Below the pieces are notes generated by a model. It did no database searches, was not told where the DNA came from, and saw nothing but the letters and a program-made list of their open reading frames with translations. A stretch of 64,000 nucleotides of DNA from Bettongia penicillata ogilbyi. Its lineage: Eukaryota > Chordata > Mammalia > Diprotodontia > Potoroidae. The position numbers and the translations under genes are program-made. The DNA lies in assembly GCA_023548195.1 (NCBI GenBank), contig JAJHZJ010000800.1, positions 558,001-622,000 on the forward strand, given 5' to 3'. Shown one piece after another: positions 24,971-36,450 of this stretch. Numbering within the stretch: position 1 is the stretch's first letter; every line of letters begins with the position of its first letter.

Positions 24971-25089
24971 CAGCATTATCTAAAACTGGTTGGATAGAGT
25001 GATGAAGAAAGCCAACTTAGCCTTCTGGTTTTCAGGAGCTGGGGGAGTGGTAGGAGCTGTACAGCTACAGTCCTGAATGGAAATTGACA

Positions 25090-25770
25090 CAAGATTCATT
25101 CATTCAGTCAGTCAATCATTCATCACCATTTATTGGTCAACTTCTAGGTGCACTGTATTATGAAAAGGTATGGAGGAGATGCGCAGATAAATGAGACCTG
25201 GTCCCTGCCTTCAATTTAGTATGGGTGAATTTTAGGTAATACATAGGTAAATATAATACAAGTTTAAAAAATAAGAGTATAGGAGTCCAGATGAAAATGG
25301 AATCTTTTTCAGCTATGGGAATCAAGGAAAGTTTTACAGAAGAGGTGACATTTGAACTTATCCTTCAGGGATAAATAGGATATTGACAGACAAAGGTGGG
25401 AGGAAGAATGCCATTTTAGATATAGGAAGAGGAGGAGGAAAGTCAGAGGGTGAGAAGAAAGAACGTTGTATGTTGTCTGGGGTTAGTGAGTGAGTAGCTC
25501 TGTTTGGTTACAGCATAGCATTTGGGAAAGGGAGGGATTTCATATAAGGCTATAAAGGTAGGTTAAAACCAGTTCAAGAATGGCCTTGAATGCCAAGCTA
25601 TGAATTCTGTTTCCTCTTTTGGAAGCCATCTGAAGATTTTTTGAGGAGTAGGGTGAATAGGATCAAACTCTTATGATCTTTTGTAAAAGTTAATTCAATA
25701 CAGTCATGTAAGGATGGATTAGTGAGGCCAGAGATTGGATACAGGGAGACCTGTGAGGAAGTTAGAGTCC
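25090..25770 (+). repeat. Unassigned ancient repeat, long copy
   Basis: tcattcatcaccatttattg, then acctggtccctgccttcaat, then agaggtgacatttgaactta, then caagaatggccttgaatgcc, then gaggccagagattggataca. Confidence 0.75.
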
Positions 25771-26019
25771 AGATGAATGATAATGAGGGATTTATTTAGC
25801 ATGGGAATCCTAAGAATGATACAGCTAATGAAAACCGAGAAAAGGAAGCTCTTGGCACCATAACCCTTGGCATGGTCAAATAGTTCAGCATCAGAAACAG
25901 ATATGGTTTTATCAGTGAAATGACACTAAAGAAGATTCATTACCATTATTTTGTTGCTGAACCCTGAGAACCACTGTGGCTTTCCAAGTGTCTCATAGCT
26001 AAGACTTCCTTTATGTGCT

Positions 26020-26145
26020 ATTACCCCTACTAGAATGTTAGCTCCTTGAGAGCAGGGAGTGGCTCACGTTGCTACTCCCAGAACTTAGTACAGTGTTTTA
26101 CACGCAAGAACTTAACAAATGTTTTTTTTATTCATTCACTTGTAG
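26020..26145 (+). repeat. L2 3' end
   Basis: ctactagaatgttagctcct, then tgagagcaggga, then agaacttagtacagtgtttt, then acttaacaaatg. Confidence 0.75.
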
Positions 26146-26149
26146 ACAT

Positions 26150-26790
26150 GAAATATCATAGAAGTAGACTCAATAAGATTTGATAAATGAGCCAGGGAAA
26201 GGAGTGAGTAAAAAAAAATGACTCTAAGATCACAAAATTTCATGGTTGAAGGAACCTCTCAGGTTATCTAGTCTAAGTTATATTAGGGCAGGAATATTAT
26301 CGACAATGTCCTTGATGAGTGATTATCCAGTCCTGATTGCAGATCACCAGTGAAGGAGAACTCCCCTCCCTCCAGAGGAAGCCCCTTCTGCTTTTGAAAA
26401 GCTTGAATAACTATGACATGTTTACTTATATTAAGCCTAAATCTACCTCTTTCTAACTTCCAACTATTGAACTTAGATCTACCGTCCAGAAACAGGGGTA
26501 AGAATAAACACGGGTGACTGAGAAAATGATGACGCTACTGACAGATAAGAAAGCTTGGTATCCAACTAGGTCTAAGAGGAATGATGATGTATTTGGTTTT
26601 AGACATGTTGAACCAAAGTGCTAAAAGGACATCCAAGGGGATGAAGTCTGGTAGACAGAAAAATCAAGTTTGAAACCTGGGAAAGAGTATGTCTGGGAAT
26701 GGAGATTTGAAGTCGATTGCTAAAAAATGTGATCATTACAGTCTTGGGATAACAGACAAGGATTTGAGGTTCAAGGACAGAGCCTTAAAC
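26150..26790 (+). repeat. Unassigned ancient repeat, distal part, with L3 piece
   Basis: gtagactcaataagatttga and gttttagacatgttgaacc are family text. An antisense L3/CR1 piece interrupts it at about 26228-26495 (ggttgaaggaacctctcagg, then attaagcctaaatctacc). Confidence 0.65.
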
Positions 26791-26794
26791 AAAT

Positions 26795-26935
26795 TCACTT
26801 CTACAAACATTTATTAAGCAGTTGCCATGTACAAGACACTGGGCTGTGCTCTTAAGGTTCAAAGACAAAATGAAAAACAACTCTTTTCCTCCAGAAATTT
26901 ACATTCCAGAGTGGAATATCCACAAACGTAAGTAA
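26795..26935 (+). repeat. Unassigned ancient repeat, 5' part
   Basis: tctacaaacatttattaagc, then agttgccatgtacaagacac, then cagaaatttacattccagag. Confidence 0.75.
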
Positions 26936-27207
26936 AGGGAAACTGAAATAATAGAGAGAATACTACTGGAGGTGAAAAGGGAATCGAAACTGGAAGAGAG
27001 AGAGATACCAGATTTCACATTCACAATTTTGCTTTGGATTTTGGCTAATTTTCATTTGTTCCTGGAGAAGTAGAACCTGTAGGCAAAGATACTTATTTTC
27101 CTGGTTGGCTTCATCTGTTCAAATATGACTTTTTATTTTTATTCTTTAGAGTAAAGAGATACTTCAGTGAAAGAAAAAAATAATTTTGGTGACAGATTAG
27201 CTTTAGT

Positions 27208-27325
27208 GAGGTAGTGCTATCTAGCAAAAAGAACTGTGGATTTTGAGTCAGGAAATCTTAGTTTAAATCCCAGCTTTACTCTTGCTGTATGCAACAAGTG
27301 GGCAAGTCGCTTAATTTTTTTTGAG
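27208..27325 (+). repeat. CORE-SINE head fragment
   Basis: gaactgtggattttgagtca, then ggaaatcttagtttaaatcc, then gtgggcaagtcgctta. Confidence 0.6.
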
Positions 27326-27429
27326 GGGAGCAAGAAAAGGGTGATGGCTGGGTGCTTGCTACTTACCCCACTTATCACCAAGAGACCCATTAGGCTAGAT
27401 TTGTCTCTACCTACATCTCAAATATTGCT

Positions 27430-27950
27430 GGTCTAGGGGTTTGAAAGGTTTCAAACAAAAACGGCTTTCCTGGTCACTCTTTAGGTGGGGAGAACCCTCA
27501 GTTTATGTTCTCCAGCTTAGTTTATTCCCATCAAATAATGATTACACAAAAGATCATCACAAATAGCAAGTGACAGTAAATTCATATATCCAAATAATCA
27601 GCAAACAGAAATTGGGAAGTCATACAGATTAGAGTATACCCAAATACATAACACCAAATGAACTCTTTAGATGGCAGGTGGGATCTCAGCTCAAATTAAA
27701 AGGTAGGACCCAATTTCATCCAAGGAGAAATTCTTTCTCTGAAGTCTCTAAGCCAGAAATCAGAGACATGTTAAGGAGCTAGGATCTACTCTAAGTCTGC
27801 AGCTTCCAAAGTCTTTCTTTCTAGCTCTACATCTCTGAAATGTCTCTCTCATAAGAATCTCTCATACCAACTGACCCCACAACATTGCCTCAGCATTCTC
27901 TTCACCAGTTAGGCGTAAGTTCTCCCTAAACAAACACAGCAGCAAGAAAA
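27430..27950. other. Unassigned sequence, possibly a decayed repeat
   Basis: A block different in texture from its neighbours. I could not place it in a family, and saw no terminal repeats or coding frame. Confidence 0.35.
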
Positions 27951-27954
27951 TACT

Positions 27955-28345
27955 TTGGACTTGACTTGAGGCCTGGTAACATACGTGTTAGGAAGGAGAG
28001 GGAAGAATCAAAAATGACTCCACAGTTAAACAATCATGGTACACATGACAAAATCGTGGATTTGGGAAGCAGAGAGAGATGATAAGCTCATACAGCTGTA
28101 CGTGGAATTTGAGATAATGGACATTAGATATATCCCAAAGGTACTTAGTAATTGAGGACTGAAATATAGGTGAGAAGTTGGGGCTGGAAATAGGGATTTG
28201 GGAATCATTTAAATAGTTGAAACCATGGAAATAGATGAGATCTTAGAGTCAGTGAGTAGAGAAGGAGAAAGACATAGAGCATAGGACAAGGTCTTGGTAG
28301 TTAGGAAGCAGGAAGAGGTACCATGTACAGGAGAGCACTGACTCT
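27955..28345 (+). repeat. Unassigned ancient repeat, distal part
   Basis: ggaagaatcaaaaatgactc, then ggctggaaatagggatttgg, then gttgaaaccatggaaataga, then catagagcataggacaag. Confidence 0.7.
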
Positions 28346-28583
28346 ACTCTGTTCAGTTGTTTTTCAGTTGTGTCTGACTCCTCACGACACATTTTGGGTT
28401 TTCATGACAAAGATACTGGAGCGTTTTGCCATTTCATTCTCTAGCTTTCTTTACAGAAGAGGAAATTGAGGCAAACAGGGTAAAATGACTTGCCCGTGGT
28501 CACATAGCTAGTAAATATCTGAGGTCAGACTTGAGCTCCGGAAGATGAGACTGCAGACCTGGAACTCTACTGTGCTACTTAGA
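28346..28583 (-). mobile_element. MAR1-like CORE-SINE with RTE tail, antisense
   Basis: tgttcagttgtttttcagtt, then gtgtctgactcctcacgaca, then gcaaacagggtaaaatgact, then ctactgtgctacttagatgc. Confidence 0.9.
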
Positions 28584-28589
28584 TGCTGG

Positions 28590-29008
28590 TGGAGACAGAA
28601 GACTGGACTGTAAATCTCAGCCTTGACACTTACTATCTGGTGACCTTGTTGGAAAGTTTGTACTGGTCATTCTTCATCCAGAAGAAGAGGTTGACCCTCA
28701 ATGCAGAGCATCCACATATAGTAGAGGTTGTCCTTGGTGATGGAAGATTTATCTTCAATTTCCACATCTCAAACTGGAATCCTGATGACAAATTAGATAT
28801 AAGGGATAATGAGAATAAAAAAATTTTTAAAAATTGACTCCAAGTGAAAAATTGGAGGGATTGGTATTATCTCTGACAAAAAAAGAATGTTAGGCAGAAA
28901 AAATAAACCACTTAACCCCTCTGGGCCTTGGTTTCTTCTTCTATGCAATGAGTGGATTGAAAAAATGATCTCTAAAGTCCCCCCAACACTTAAAAATTCT
29001 GTGATCTA
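28590..29008 (+). repeat. CORE-SINE split by an unidentified 250-bp insert
   Basis: The SINE head is at 28590-28650 (actggactgtaaatctcagc, then ctatctggtgacctt). Its 3' half is at about 28898-29008 (ccacttaacccctctgggcc, then aacacttaaaaattctgtga). The insert between is not a recognised repeat; it holds a short + frame and an A-rich end (agaataaaaaaatttttaaa). Confidence 0.65.
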
Positions 29009-29015
29009 GGAGCAA

Positions 29016-29280
29016 AAGGCAGCTAGGTGGTATACTGGATAGAGTGTTGGGCCTGAAGTAAAAAAAAATCTGAGTTCACATTTGGTCTCAGACACTTACT
29101 AGCTGTGTGACCCTGGGCAAGTCACTTAACCCTGTTTGCCTCAGTTCCTCATCTGTAAAATGAGATGGAGAAGGAAATGCCAAACTACTACAGTATCTTT
29201 GCCAAGAAAACCCCAAAAGGGGTTGCAGAAAGTCAGATATGACTGAAATAATGGAAAAAAAAACCCCAAAAAACAACAGG
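29016..29280 (+). mobile_element. MAR1-like CORE-SINE with RTE tail
   Basis: ggcagctaggtggtatactg, then actagctgtgtgaccctggg, then tgagatggagaaggaaatgc, then an A-rich degenerate tail ending aacaacag. Confidence 0.92.
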
Positions 29281-29284
29281 AGTT

Positions 29285-30440
29285 AGGAGGGTATATGGTT
29301 GGGGGCATATGGTAGGATCAAAAAATAACATTCCAGGTGCTGTTGTGTCTAGGTTTGGAGCAATCCAATTTATTTAAATTCTGGGCCATCTTTGCTGTTT
29401 TAGAATTTTTGTTATATTACAGTCAATCCTCATTAGGCATTTGGAGAACTCTTGTTGATCTTTTCTAAATGAAATCCCCATTCTTAAAGCTGTAAAATCT
29501 TTTCTCCTCACTTCTTTTTGTTTAGACTCCTAAATTTCACTGTAACCAGGGAGGGAAGGTTGGATTGATCAGGGCCATTGAAAATCTACTCTTCCCAGAC
29601 AGCCTTGCTTTTCTCTTGTTCTGTCTCTCCCTAAGAGATAAAGAGAACTCAGCAATTTTTTCTGACCCTTCCTTGTTTTCTGATCACAGCCTTGAGTAGC
29701 CTAAAGTCGGTCCTTGATGAGAACATTTCATCTTCATGGGTGTTAGCTCCTTCCAACTCACATCATCTATCATTCCCAGGTAACTCAGCCTATTTTGTTT
29801 GGACAGAGATGGACAGAAAGCAGATATAGATGGTAATGATCCATATCTGATCTCGCCTGTGGGAACTCCATCCCTTTGCTATGTGAGGAGTCATTTTACG
29901 GGTTCCTAATGTCCCTGATGCTTCTATGCAGATGTCATATCAGTTTTTTTTTCATGGAGAAGTATATTTACTGTTGTAGAGATATCATATTGGGGACAGA
30001 TTTTTCTTGGTTTAAAAAGTTTTCCACAGCTGAGGAAGAGATGCTTATATTTTTTCTCTAAGGAAAAGTGGCTAACTTAGTGAAGGTTTTGGCTAATTGC
30101 TTTGTTTAGACACACTACTCAGATTTACCAAGGAGACTTAAAGCACTTCTGCTGTCATTAATATTATGAAAGAGACTTCAAACTTTTATTTTAGAATCTC
30201 TTCCAGCTCAGCCTATTTACCAAGAGAATTCCCTGGAGACATCAGTAGACTGGAGTGTTGGATGTCAGCTGGTTGCAGTCATCTCCAGTTTTTAATAAGC
30301 TTGTGGCTTGTAGAAAAACTCTACTATTTATTTACTTGGAGTATTATTCATGTAAAGATGACATTGAAAAATACAGTTCTTCCCCCTTTGTCACATTTGT
30401 TACTAATAATATTATATGTCATCAAAATGAAAAGTACTTA
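29285..30440. other. No recognised feature
   Basis: No repeat family; could include conserved non-coding sequence, but no motif cluster stands out. Confidence 0.45.
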
Positions 30441-30447
30441 AAACCCT

Positions 30448-30692
30448 TAGGCAACTAAGTGGCCCAGAGGATAGAGCACTGGCCTGGAGTCAGGAAGACT
30501 CATCTTCCTGAGTTCAAATAGGGCCTTAGACACTTATTAACTATGTGACCCTGGGTAAGTCATTTAATTCTGTTTGCCTCAGTTTCCTCATTTTTAAATG
30601 AGCTGAATAAGGAAATGGCAAACCACTCCTATATCTTTGCCAAGAAAATCCCAAATGGGGTCATGAAGAGTCAGACATGACTGAACAGCAAC
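30448..30692 (+). mobile_element. MAR1-like CORE-SINE with RTE tail
   Basis: taggcaactaagtggcccag, then ggagtcaggaagactcatct, then aaggaaatggcaaaccactc, then tcatgaagagtcagacatga. Confidence 0.92.
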
Positions 30693-30804
30693 ATTTAAGG
30701 CCCAATAACTTTTCAGTAGAAATGACATTTTGTTTGACTTTTTCATTCTGTTTATTGTAAGACACCGAATTACATAACTTGTAGTGCTAGAGTGAGCTGG
30801 AAAC

Positions 30805-31660
30805 AACATTGCCAGCTATCAAAGAAATCTTCCTAAAGTGTAGAGCTGACCATGTCACTCCTCTGTTTAATAAACTCCAGTGGCTCCCCGTTAATTCTGT
30901 CATTGGATATAAAATCCTTGGCTTGACTTTTAAAGCCCTTCATAACCCGGTCCTTTCCTCCCTTTCCAGTCTTCTTCTATCTTCCTCCCCTCAACATACT
31001 CTTCAGTGCCACTGGCCTCTTGTTCCTTGCACAAGAAGCCCCATGTCCTGCCTGGGCATTTTTCCTCCCTATCTCCCTTGCCTGGCATACTCCCCCTCCT
31101 CATCTCTGCCTCTTGGTTCCTTCAAGTCTCAGATAAAGTCCTATCTTCTGTAAGACGCCTTTCCTGATTTCCCCTTAATTCTAGGGCCTTCTCCCTGAAA
31201 TTATCTCCAATTTATCCTGTAAATATCTTTATCGTACATAGTTACTTGAGCTGTTTGCATGTTATCTTCCCCATAAGTCTATGCTTTCCTTGAGGGCAAG
31301 GACCATTTTGTCTTTCTTTGAATCCTCAGCTTTTAGCACAGTGCCTGGCATATTGTTGGGTTGCTGCTGGGTCGTTTTAGTCACGTCCAGTTCTTTGTGA
31401 TCCCATCTGAGGTTTTCTTGGCAGAGATACTGGAGTGGTTCGTCATTTCCTTCTCTAACTCATTTTACAGAGGAGGAAACTGAGACAAACAGGGTTAAGT
31501 GACTTGTCCAGGGTCACTCAGCTAGTAAGTGTCTGAGACCAGGTTTGTACTCAGAAAGATGACTTTTCTGATTCCAAGTCCAGTGCTTTATCCACTACAC
31601 CACCTAGTTGCCCTCTTGGCACATAGTAGGTGCTTAATAAATGCTGTTGACTTGGTCTTG
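30805..31660 (+). mobile_element. L2/CR1-type LINE 3' end split by a SINE
   Basis: The frame 30809-31153 encodes the LINE ORF2 C-terminus: LQWLPVNSVIGYKILGLTFK followed by ALHN is the L2/CR1 pattern LPV...YK.L.LTFKALH. The 3' UTR follows, with aagtctatgctttccttgag and ttagcacagtgcctggcat. It is interrupted at 31354-31614 and ends cacatagtaggtgcttaata. Confidence 0.87.
31354..31614 (-). mobile_element. MAR1-like CORE-SINE, antisense, nested in L2
   Basis: gttgggttgctgctgggtcg, then gatactggagtggttcgtca, then tttacagaggaggaaactga, then cactacaccacctagttgcc. Flanks cctggcatat (31344-31353) and cttggcacat (31615-31624) are the likely TSD, 8 of 10 matching. Confidence 0.92.
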
Positions 31661-31984
31661 GCTATGCCTTTAAGTAGTCTATGACTCTTTAAAAAAAGTC
31701 ATTAAATCTTTGCAAGCCTTGGATTCCCCAAGTGCAAAATATGGGGGTTATGTTTAGTCAAGATCAAATTCATAATCTATAAGCACTTTACAATTTTATT
31801 TTTCACTTTTGGCAAATTCATTTTCTGCTTCCTCTGCTTTTGGATTTTTCTGTTGGAAGTACATGATCAATATTGCAGAGGAATACTTACTGGAAATCTT
31901 CCTTCATTCCTTCCCCTCCTCCACGCCCATTCCTGCCCCCAAAGGTTTTTTGGTTTTGAATAAAAACATAGAATCCTGGACTGT

Positions 31985-32428
31985 CAAAACTAGCAAAAAT
32001 CTACTAATCATAGGACCATAAGTTTAAACTTGGAAAGATCTTTTGAGATTCACTAGTCCACCTCACTCATACCACAGAGAGATGAGGAAATAGGTCTTGA
32101 AAGATAAGTCACTTGCCTTTGAGTTAAGTAAACAGGACTAGAATCCAGGTCTTCTAACTTCCAATCTAGTACTCTTTCTATTAGATTGCTTATATTTCTA
32201 TAGGTAGCTTCTATTTCTATAGCAATTTAAAGTTTACAAAGCTCATTCCTCACAATAATACTTTGGGGTAGGTAGTGCAAATGTCATCATCCCCATTTTG
32301 CACATAAAGAAACTGAGGCTCAGAGGTTACATGACTTTTTGACAATCACATACCTAGTTTCTGAGGTAAGATTCAAACCCAGATCTCATGATTCTAAGGC
32401 CAGTGTTCTTTCTGCTGCTTCATCATTT
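31985..32428 (-). repeat. L3/MIR-type relic, then MIR, both antisense
   Basis: The first (31985-32195) has ccataagtttaaacttggaa and gaatccaggtcttctaactt. The second (32200-32428) has cattcctcacaataatactt, then ttggggtaggtagtg, then aaagaaactgaggctcagag. Confidence 0.75.
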
Positions 32429-32429
32429 C

Positions 32430-33065
32430 AGCTGTGAACTAACCTACATTTTTCTTATTTTTACTGATATTTTTTAAAAGTACTTTTGTTTCTGAATATC
32501 TTTCTTCCCTTGCCCCTACCCTAACAAAAGAGAGGGAAGGCTGGTTACAAATGGAGTTGTTTTGGTGTAAGGATTCAGAGAACCAGTTGGATTCTATCTC
32601 ATGAACACTCACTCCCATCTTGTGCTGCCACATGTATTATCCTCCATCTTCTTCTTTTGCAAATCATTCATGGGAAAATAGATGGCATCTACTGTTTCAT
32701 AAAATGAAGGTAGAGGCAATTAATCAGCATCTCCCAATTCCCAAGGAAAGACCTCAAAACTTAATCACCCTCTACCAACTGACCAAAACTCATCCTTTCC
32801 CCCTCACAACTTAAAAAACCTGTCATCTTTCCTCCAATTAGAAATCAGATTACCTAACTTGTATCCTGGTTTATATGCTATTAATTGTTTTCTTTTAATG
32901 CATAATGATCTATTTCCCCCTGTATTTGGGGTTCAGTGCTAAGCTGAAGAGCCTGATCCCAATGTGTTATGCAAATACAATGAATTGCTAAGTAAATCAA
33001 TACTCTCAGAATCTCAAACCTTTGTTTCCTTAGTTATTTCTGATTTCACCTGTCACACCCAGGGA
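32430..33065. other. No firm assignment
   Basis: Mostly unique. It contains an octamer-type ttatgcaaat near 32968. The end cacacccagggagccttgta, then ataaag, could be an old repeat terminus, but I cannot name it. Confidence 0.4.
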
Positions 33066-33069
33066 GCCT

Positions 33070-33260
33070 TGTAATAAAGATTAAAAAAAGAAGAAAAAAG
33101 CAATTCAGCACACCCAATCAATACATCAACAGTAAATGCAATGTTCCATACGCAGAGTCCCCCACCTCTGCAAAGAAAGGAGGGAGGTACATTGTTTCAT
33201 TTCTACTCTGGATCAAACTTGTTCACTATAATTACACAATGCTCGGTTTCATCTAACTTA
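33070..33260 (-). repeat. Old L1 3' UTR fragment, antisense
   Basis: agtcccccacctctgcaaag, then aaaggagggaggtacattgt, then attacacaatgctcggtttc. Matches the pattern of old marsupial L1 3' UTRs. Confidence 0.55.
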
Positions 33261-33299
33261 CTTTAAAGCAAAATATCTAGTATTTAAATAGTTAAATAG

Positions 33300-34020
33300 C
33301 TAACATTTTTTTGGCAAGCTTTCAAAAGAACTTAGATTACTGTTCCTGGACAACTGGACATAGCATCTCCTCATCTCTCATCGTTGTTGTGGTGTAGCTG
33401 ATAATCTTTGCAGTTCATTGGGACAAGGCATTTTAGTGCCAAGGAAATCTAGACCAGAGTGTATTCATCTTCCATATACCATGGCTCCTGTAAAAGTTCT
33501 CAGTTGCACTACGAGGGTCCTGCATTTTGGGTAAGAAGAAATTTCAGTGCGTGCGGTGCAGGCTTAAACATTTGTTTAAGTTCTTATTCTCTTGTTAATC
33601 TTTTCTTCCTTGTTGCTAACTTTGATTACGCAGATTATGTGCCATTTTGTTTTATAGCATTTTAATAAGCTCTCATTTTACTCCCTCTGTTCCTCTCCAG
33701 CTGTGTGTGATATGTATTCGCTTTCATTTGATTACGCTTTGGTTGGGAGCTAGTATTACAATTTCATACATGTATGTATATTTTCTTGTGATTCTGAGAA
33801 TATTCAATGAGCACGAACCTTCTGGAGAGAAGGAAGCCAAAACTCATAGGCATTAATTAATTAAATCTTTGGGAGGCTCTATCCTGGGCAGGGTAGCAGC
33901 TTGTACCTTAAAAGTGTAAAACAGTTAATGAGTCTTCTTAAATTGAGGGATTTGCTTCAGGTTCACTAGGAATAAGTTTTTAATAGCTTTTTAAAATACT
34001 TTTTTGGAGAGGCGAGGTTT
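33300..34020. promoter_or_regulatory. Candidate conserved intronic enhancer
   Basis: This is one of the few stretches with no repeat signature, about 3 kb before exon 2. It keeps several CpGs in AT-rich DNA. The 11-mer TTTGATTACGC occurs twice (33621-33631 and 33727-33737). A forkhead-type inverted pair, CTTAAACA-tt-TGTTTAAG, lies at 33563-33580, and an attaattaatta homeodomain-type cluster near 33855. The assignment is inference from composition and motifs; no alignment was possible. Confidence 0.4.
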
Positions 34021-34079
34021 TGGATTTATGATTTTGTCTATCTGGAGATCTCCTATTGTAGAAACCTTTTTTTTTTCAA

Positions 34080-34240
34080 CTGATATAGATTGTCAAGTCC
34101 TCTGTAACTTTAGTCTGAAAGAAGCCTGGGGGAGTTGACAAATTTAGGGATTTGTCCATATTGTCATAGCCAGGCAGCACTTGAATTCTGGTTTTTCTGA
34201 CTCCAGCATAAGTCCACTATTCACTATGCCATGTTGCTGC
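34080..34240 (-). repeat. CORE-SINE relic, antisense
   Basis: gtcaagtcctctgtaacttt, then gcacttgaattctggttttt, then ctatgccatgttgctgc. Confidence 0.6.
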
Positions 34241-34244
34241 TTTT

Positions 34245-35005
34245 AAAAATAGTACAAAAAAATTTAAACTGTATTTTCCTCCTTCATTGAAATATTTCAT
34301 TTTTAGAAGTGGTAAACTTTTCATATTCCCCCACTTTTTTCATTCTCATATTCACATACAAGCAAAACAAAGGTTCATTTATTATGTGGTTTCATTTTGA
34401 ACTGGTCTCTCCCTCTCCCCTGCTTAAAAGAATGTTTTAACTGGTGGATAGTTAAGCAGCTACATTTGTATCTTTACTTTTCTCTCTTTACTGGCTGCTC
34501 CCTCTTCTCCTACTCCCCATGTATTTTGTCCTCAAGGTCATTTTCATATTTTACCTCTGATCACTGTGTAAATAATGTTCTTTTACTCTTTGGAATGTGA
34601 CTTGTCAAGTAAATTGTAATAAGGAAAATGACAATTTCTCTGAATTAGTGGCATTTGCAATGGTTGAAGGGAACCACACACTCGGGAATCTGAAATTTGC
34701 TACATTTTACTAGGCTTCTATTTTTTCTCATCAAAAACCTCAGAGGAGATATTTTGCAGATAGATTTGTTAGAAATATTTAAATATTGCAAGCATTTTGT
34801 CACAGTTATTTTTCTGCAAATATATGATTTTTAAGAGTTTTGTTAGATTTTTACCCTGCAAAGATCCTAAACCCCTATGCCTTAGAGTTTCTGTGACTGA
34901 AAAAAATCACCTTTGGTCAACCTCCTGGCCAAAGGATGGTTGTTGCTGATGAATCTCACCAAACTTATTTAGATGGGTCTTGGCTTCATGGCCTTTTAGC
35001 TTGTT
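34245..35005. other. Repeat-poor AT-rich stretch
   Basis: No repeat family is recognised between an old antisense SINE and a MAR1-like SINE. The part from 34590 to 34870 has long A/T-rich blocks without microsatellite structure, and could be a second conserved element. Confidence 0.3.
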
Positions 35006-35009
35006 GTGG

Positions 35010-35248
35010 GGTTAGTACTAGGTAGTGAAGTGGATAGAGTGGCAGTGCCTGGAATCAGAAACACCTGAGTTCAAATTAAGCCCCAGACACTTACTAGTTG
35101 TGTGACCCTGGGTAAGTCACTTAACCCCTATTTGCTTCAGTTTTCTCATCTGAGAAACGAGCTAGAGAAGGAAATGGCAAACTATTCTAGTATCTTTGCC
35201 GAGAAAAAGCCAAATGGGGTCACGAAGAGTTGAACCACAACCTAAAAC
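35010..35248 (+). mobile_element. MAR1-like CORE-SINE with RTE tail
   Basis: ctaggtagtgaagtggatag, then acttactagttgtgtgaccc, then agagaaggaaatggcaaact, then ggtcacgaagagttgaacca. The tail is short. Confidence 0.9.
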
Positions 35249-35344
35249 ATTCTCAGCCTGGTAGGACCTGCTAGGGTTTGTACTCAGTGTCAGCACCTGA
35301 ATTTCACTCATAGGGAAAACTTGATATGGAAACCCCTTGCTCCA

Positions 35345-35515
35345 ATGCAAATTAGCAGTTCATCTGTAATTTACAATCTTTAGAGAGATTTGCCAGGGGC
35401 CATTGAGAGTTTAAGTAACTTGCCCATCATGACACAGGATGTATCAGAGACAGAACTTGAACTCAGGTCTTTCTGATTCCAAGGCAAATCCTCACTTGAC
35501 TATGACACACTGCGT
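35345..35515 (-). repeat. CORE-SINE relic, antisense
   Basis: gtaatttacaatctttagag, then taagtaacttgcccatcatg, then gaacttgaactcaggtcttt. Confidence 0.7.
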
Positions 35516-35869
35516 CATGGGGACCCTGCAGCACTGGTAAATGAATACGTGATGTGAATGGAGATTGACCACGACTACCATTTTAATGGGCAATTTGAAG
35601 CACAGCTGGTTGTCTCCCCTCAAATGCACCAATTTTTATTAAAGAGAGCTGATTCTCAACATCTTGCTCTCTCATTGTTAGTGGGGATTTTAAGTCACCT
35701 GATAAATTTTAGAGCAAAAATGGTAACAACAATAATATTTATATATGTTTTATTAAAATTTATATAAAAATCATATATATCTGGTATTAATGTAAATATT
35801 TCATATTTATACAGTAAAGTTTGCAAATCACTTTACAACTCTATCTCATTTTACTCTTCTTAACATCCT

Positions 35870-36200
35870 GGTAGAAGAAGGAGCACTGAACTTAGTAGTG
35901 GGGGTTCATGCTTAGAACAAGAGCACCCCAATTCCTAACTAGTTTGGTGGCTTTGGATTCTGAAATCTCTGGATTTCCTAATCTGTATAATGGGGATAAT
36001 AATGCATACCCTTTATACATGACTGTAAAATTGCTTTGTAAAGTAATAATAATAGCTAGTATTTATATGTTGTTTTGAAGTATACAAAGCATTTTATATG
36101 TGTTATCCCATTTGCCTGAGAAAGACAGATAAGTCTGTAAGGGCGCATTTGAGCCCAGATCTCCCTGACCGCAGATCTGGAGCTCTGTCCGTTGGTGCTC
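35870..36200. repeat. Two MIR relics in opposite orientation
   Basis: The + copy (35870-36045) has cctaatctgtataatgggga, then taataatgc. The - copy (36040-36200) has aataatagctagtatttata, then caaagcattttatatgtgtt, then atcccattt. The second ends about 180 bp before the TG tract. Confidence 0.65.
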
Positions 36201-36376
36201 AGTGAGAACCTACCCGCTCAGGGTAACTCTGTTACCATATAGTTCATGGTTCATTGATGTTACCATTTTTTTTTTTTTATAACTAGGAAATGAAAACTTG
36301 CCCTTACCAATTTCTAGGGATGTGTTAAAGATGGATGAGATCATGTTCACTTTGAACTCTTCAGAAAAAAATATGT

Positions 36377-36379
<3 letters not shown>

Positions 36380-36434
<55 letters not shown>

Positions 36435-36440
36435 TGTGTG
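36380..36440 (+). repeat. (TG)n tract just upstream of DPF3 exon 2
   Basis: About 30 TG dinucleotides with one TA interruption near 36427. In the transcript this is a long UG repeat ending 42 nt before exon 2. UG repeats are known binding sites for TDP-43 and CELF proteins. Confidence 0.98.
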
Positions 36441-36450
36441 GAAACATTAG

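Noticed and set aside
30809..31153. 114-codon + frame as a possible gene
   Set aside because: It is the C-terminal relic of an L2/CR1 ORF2 and is followed by the L2 3' UTR.
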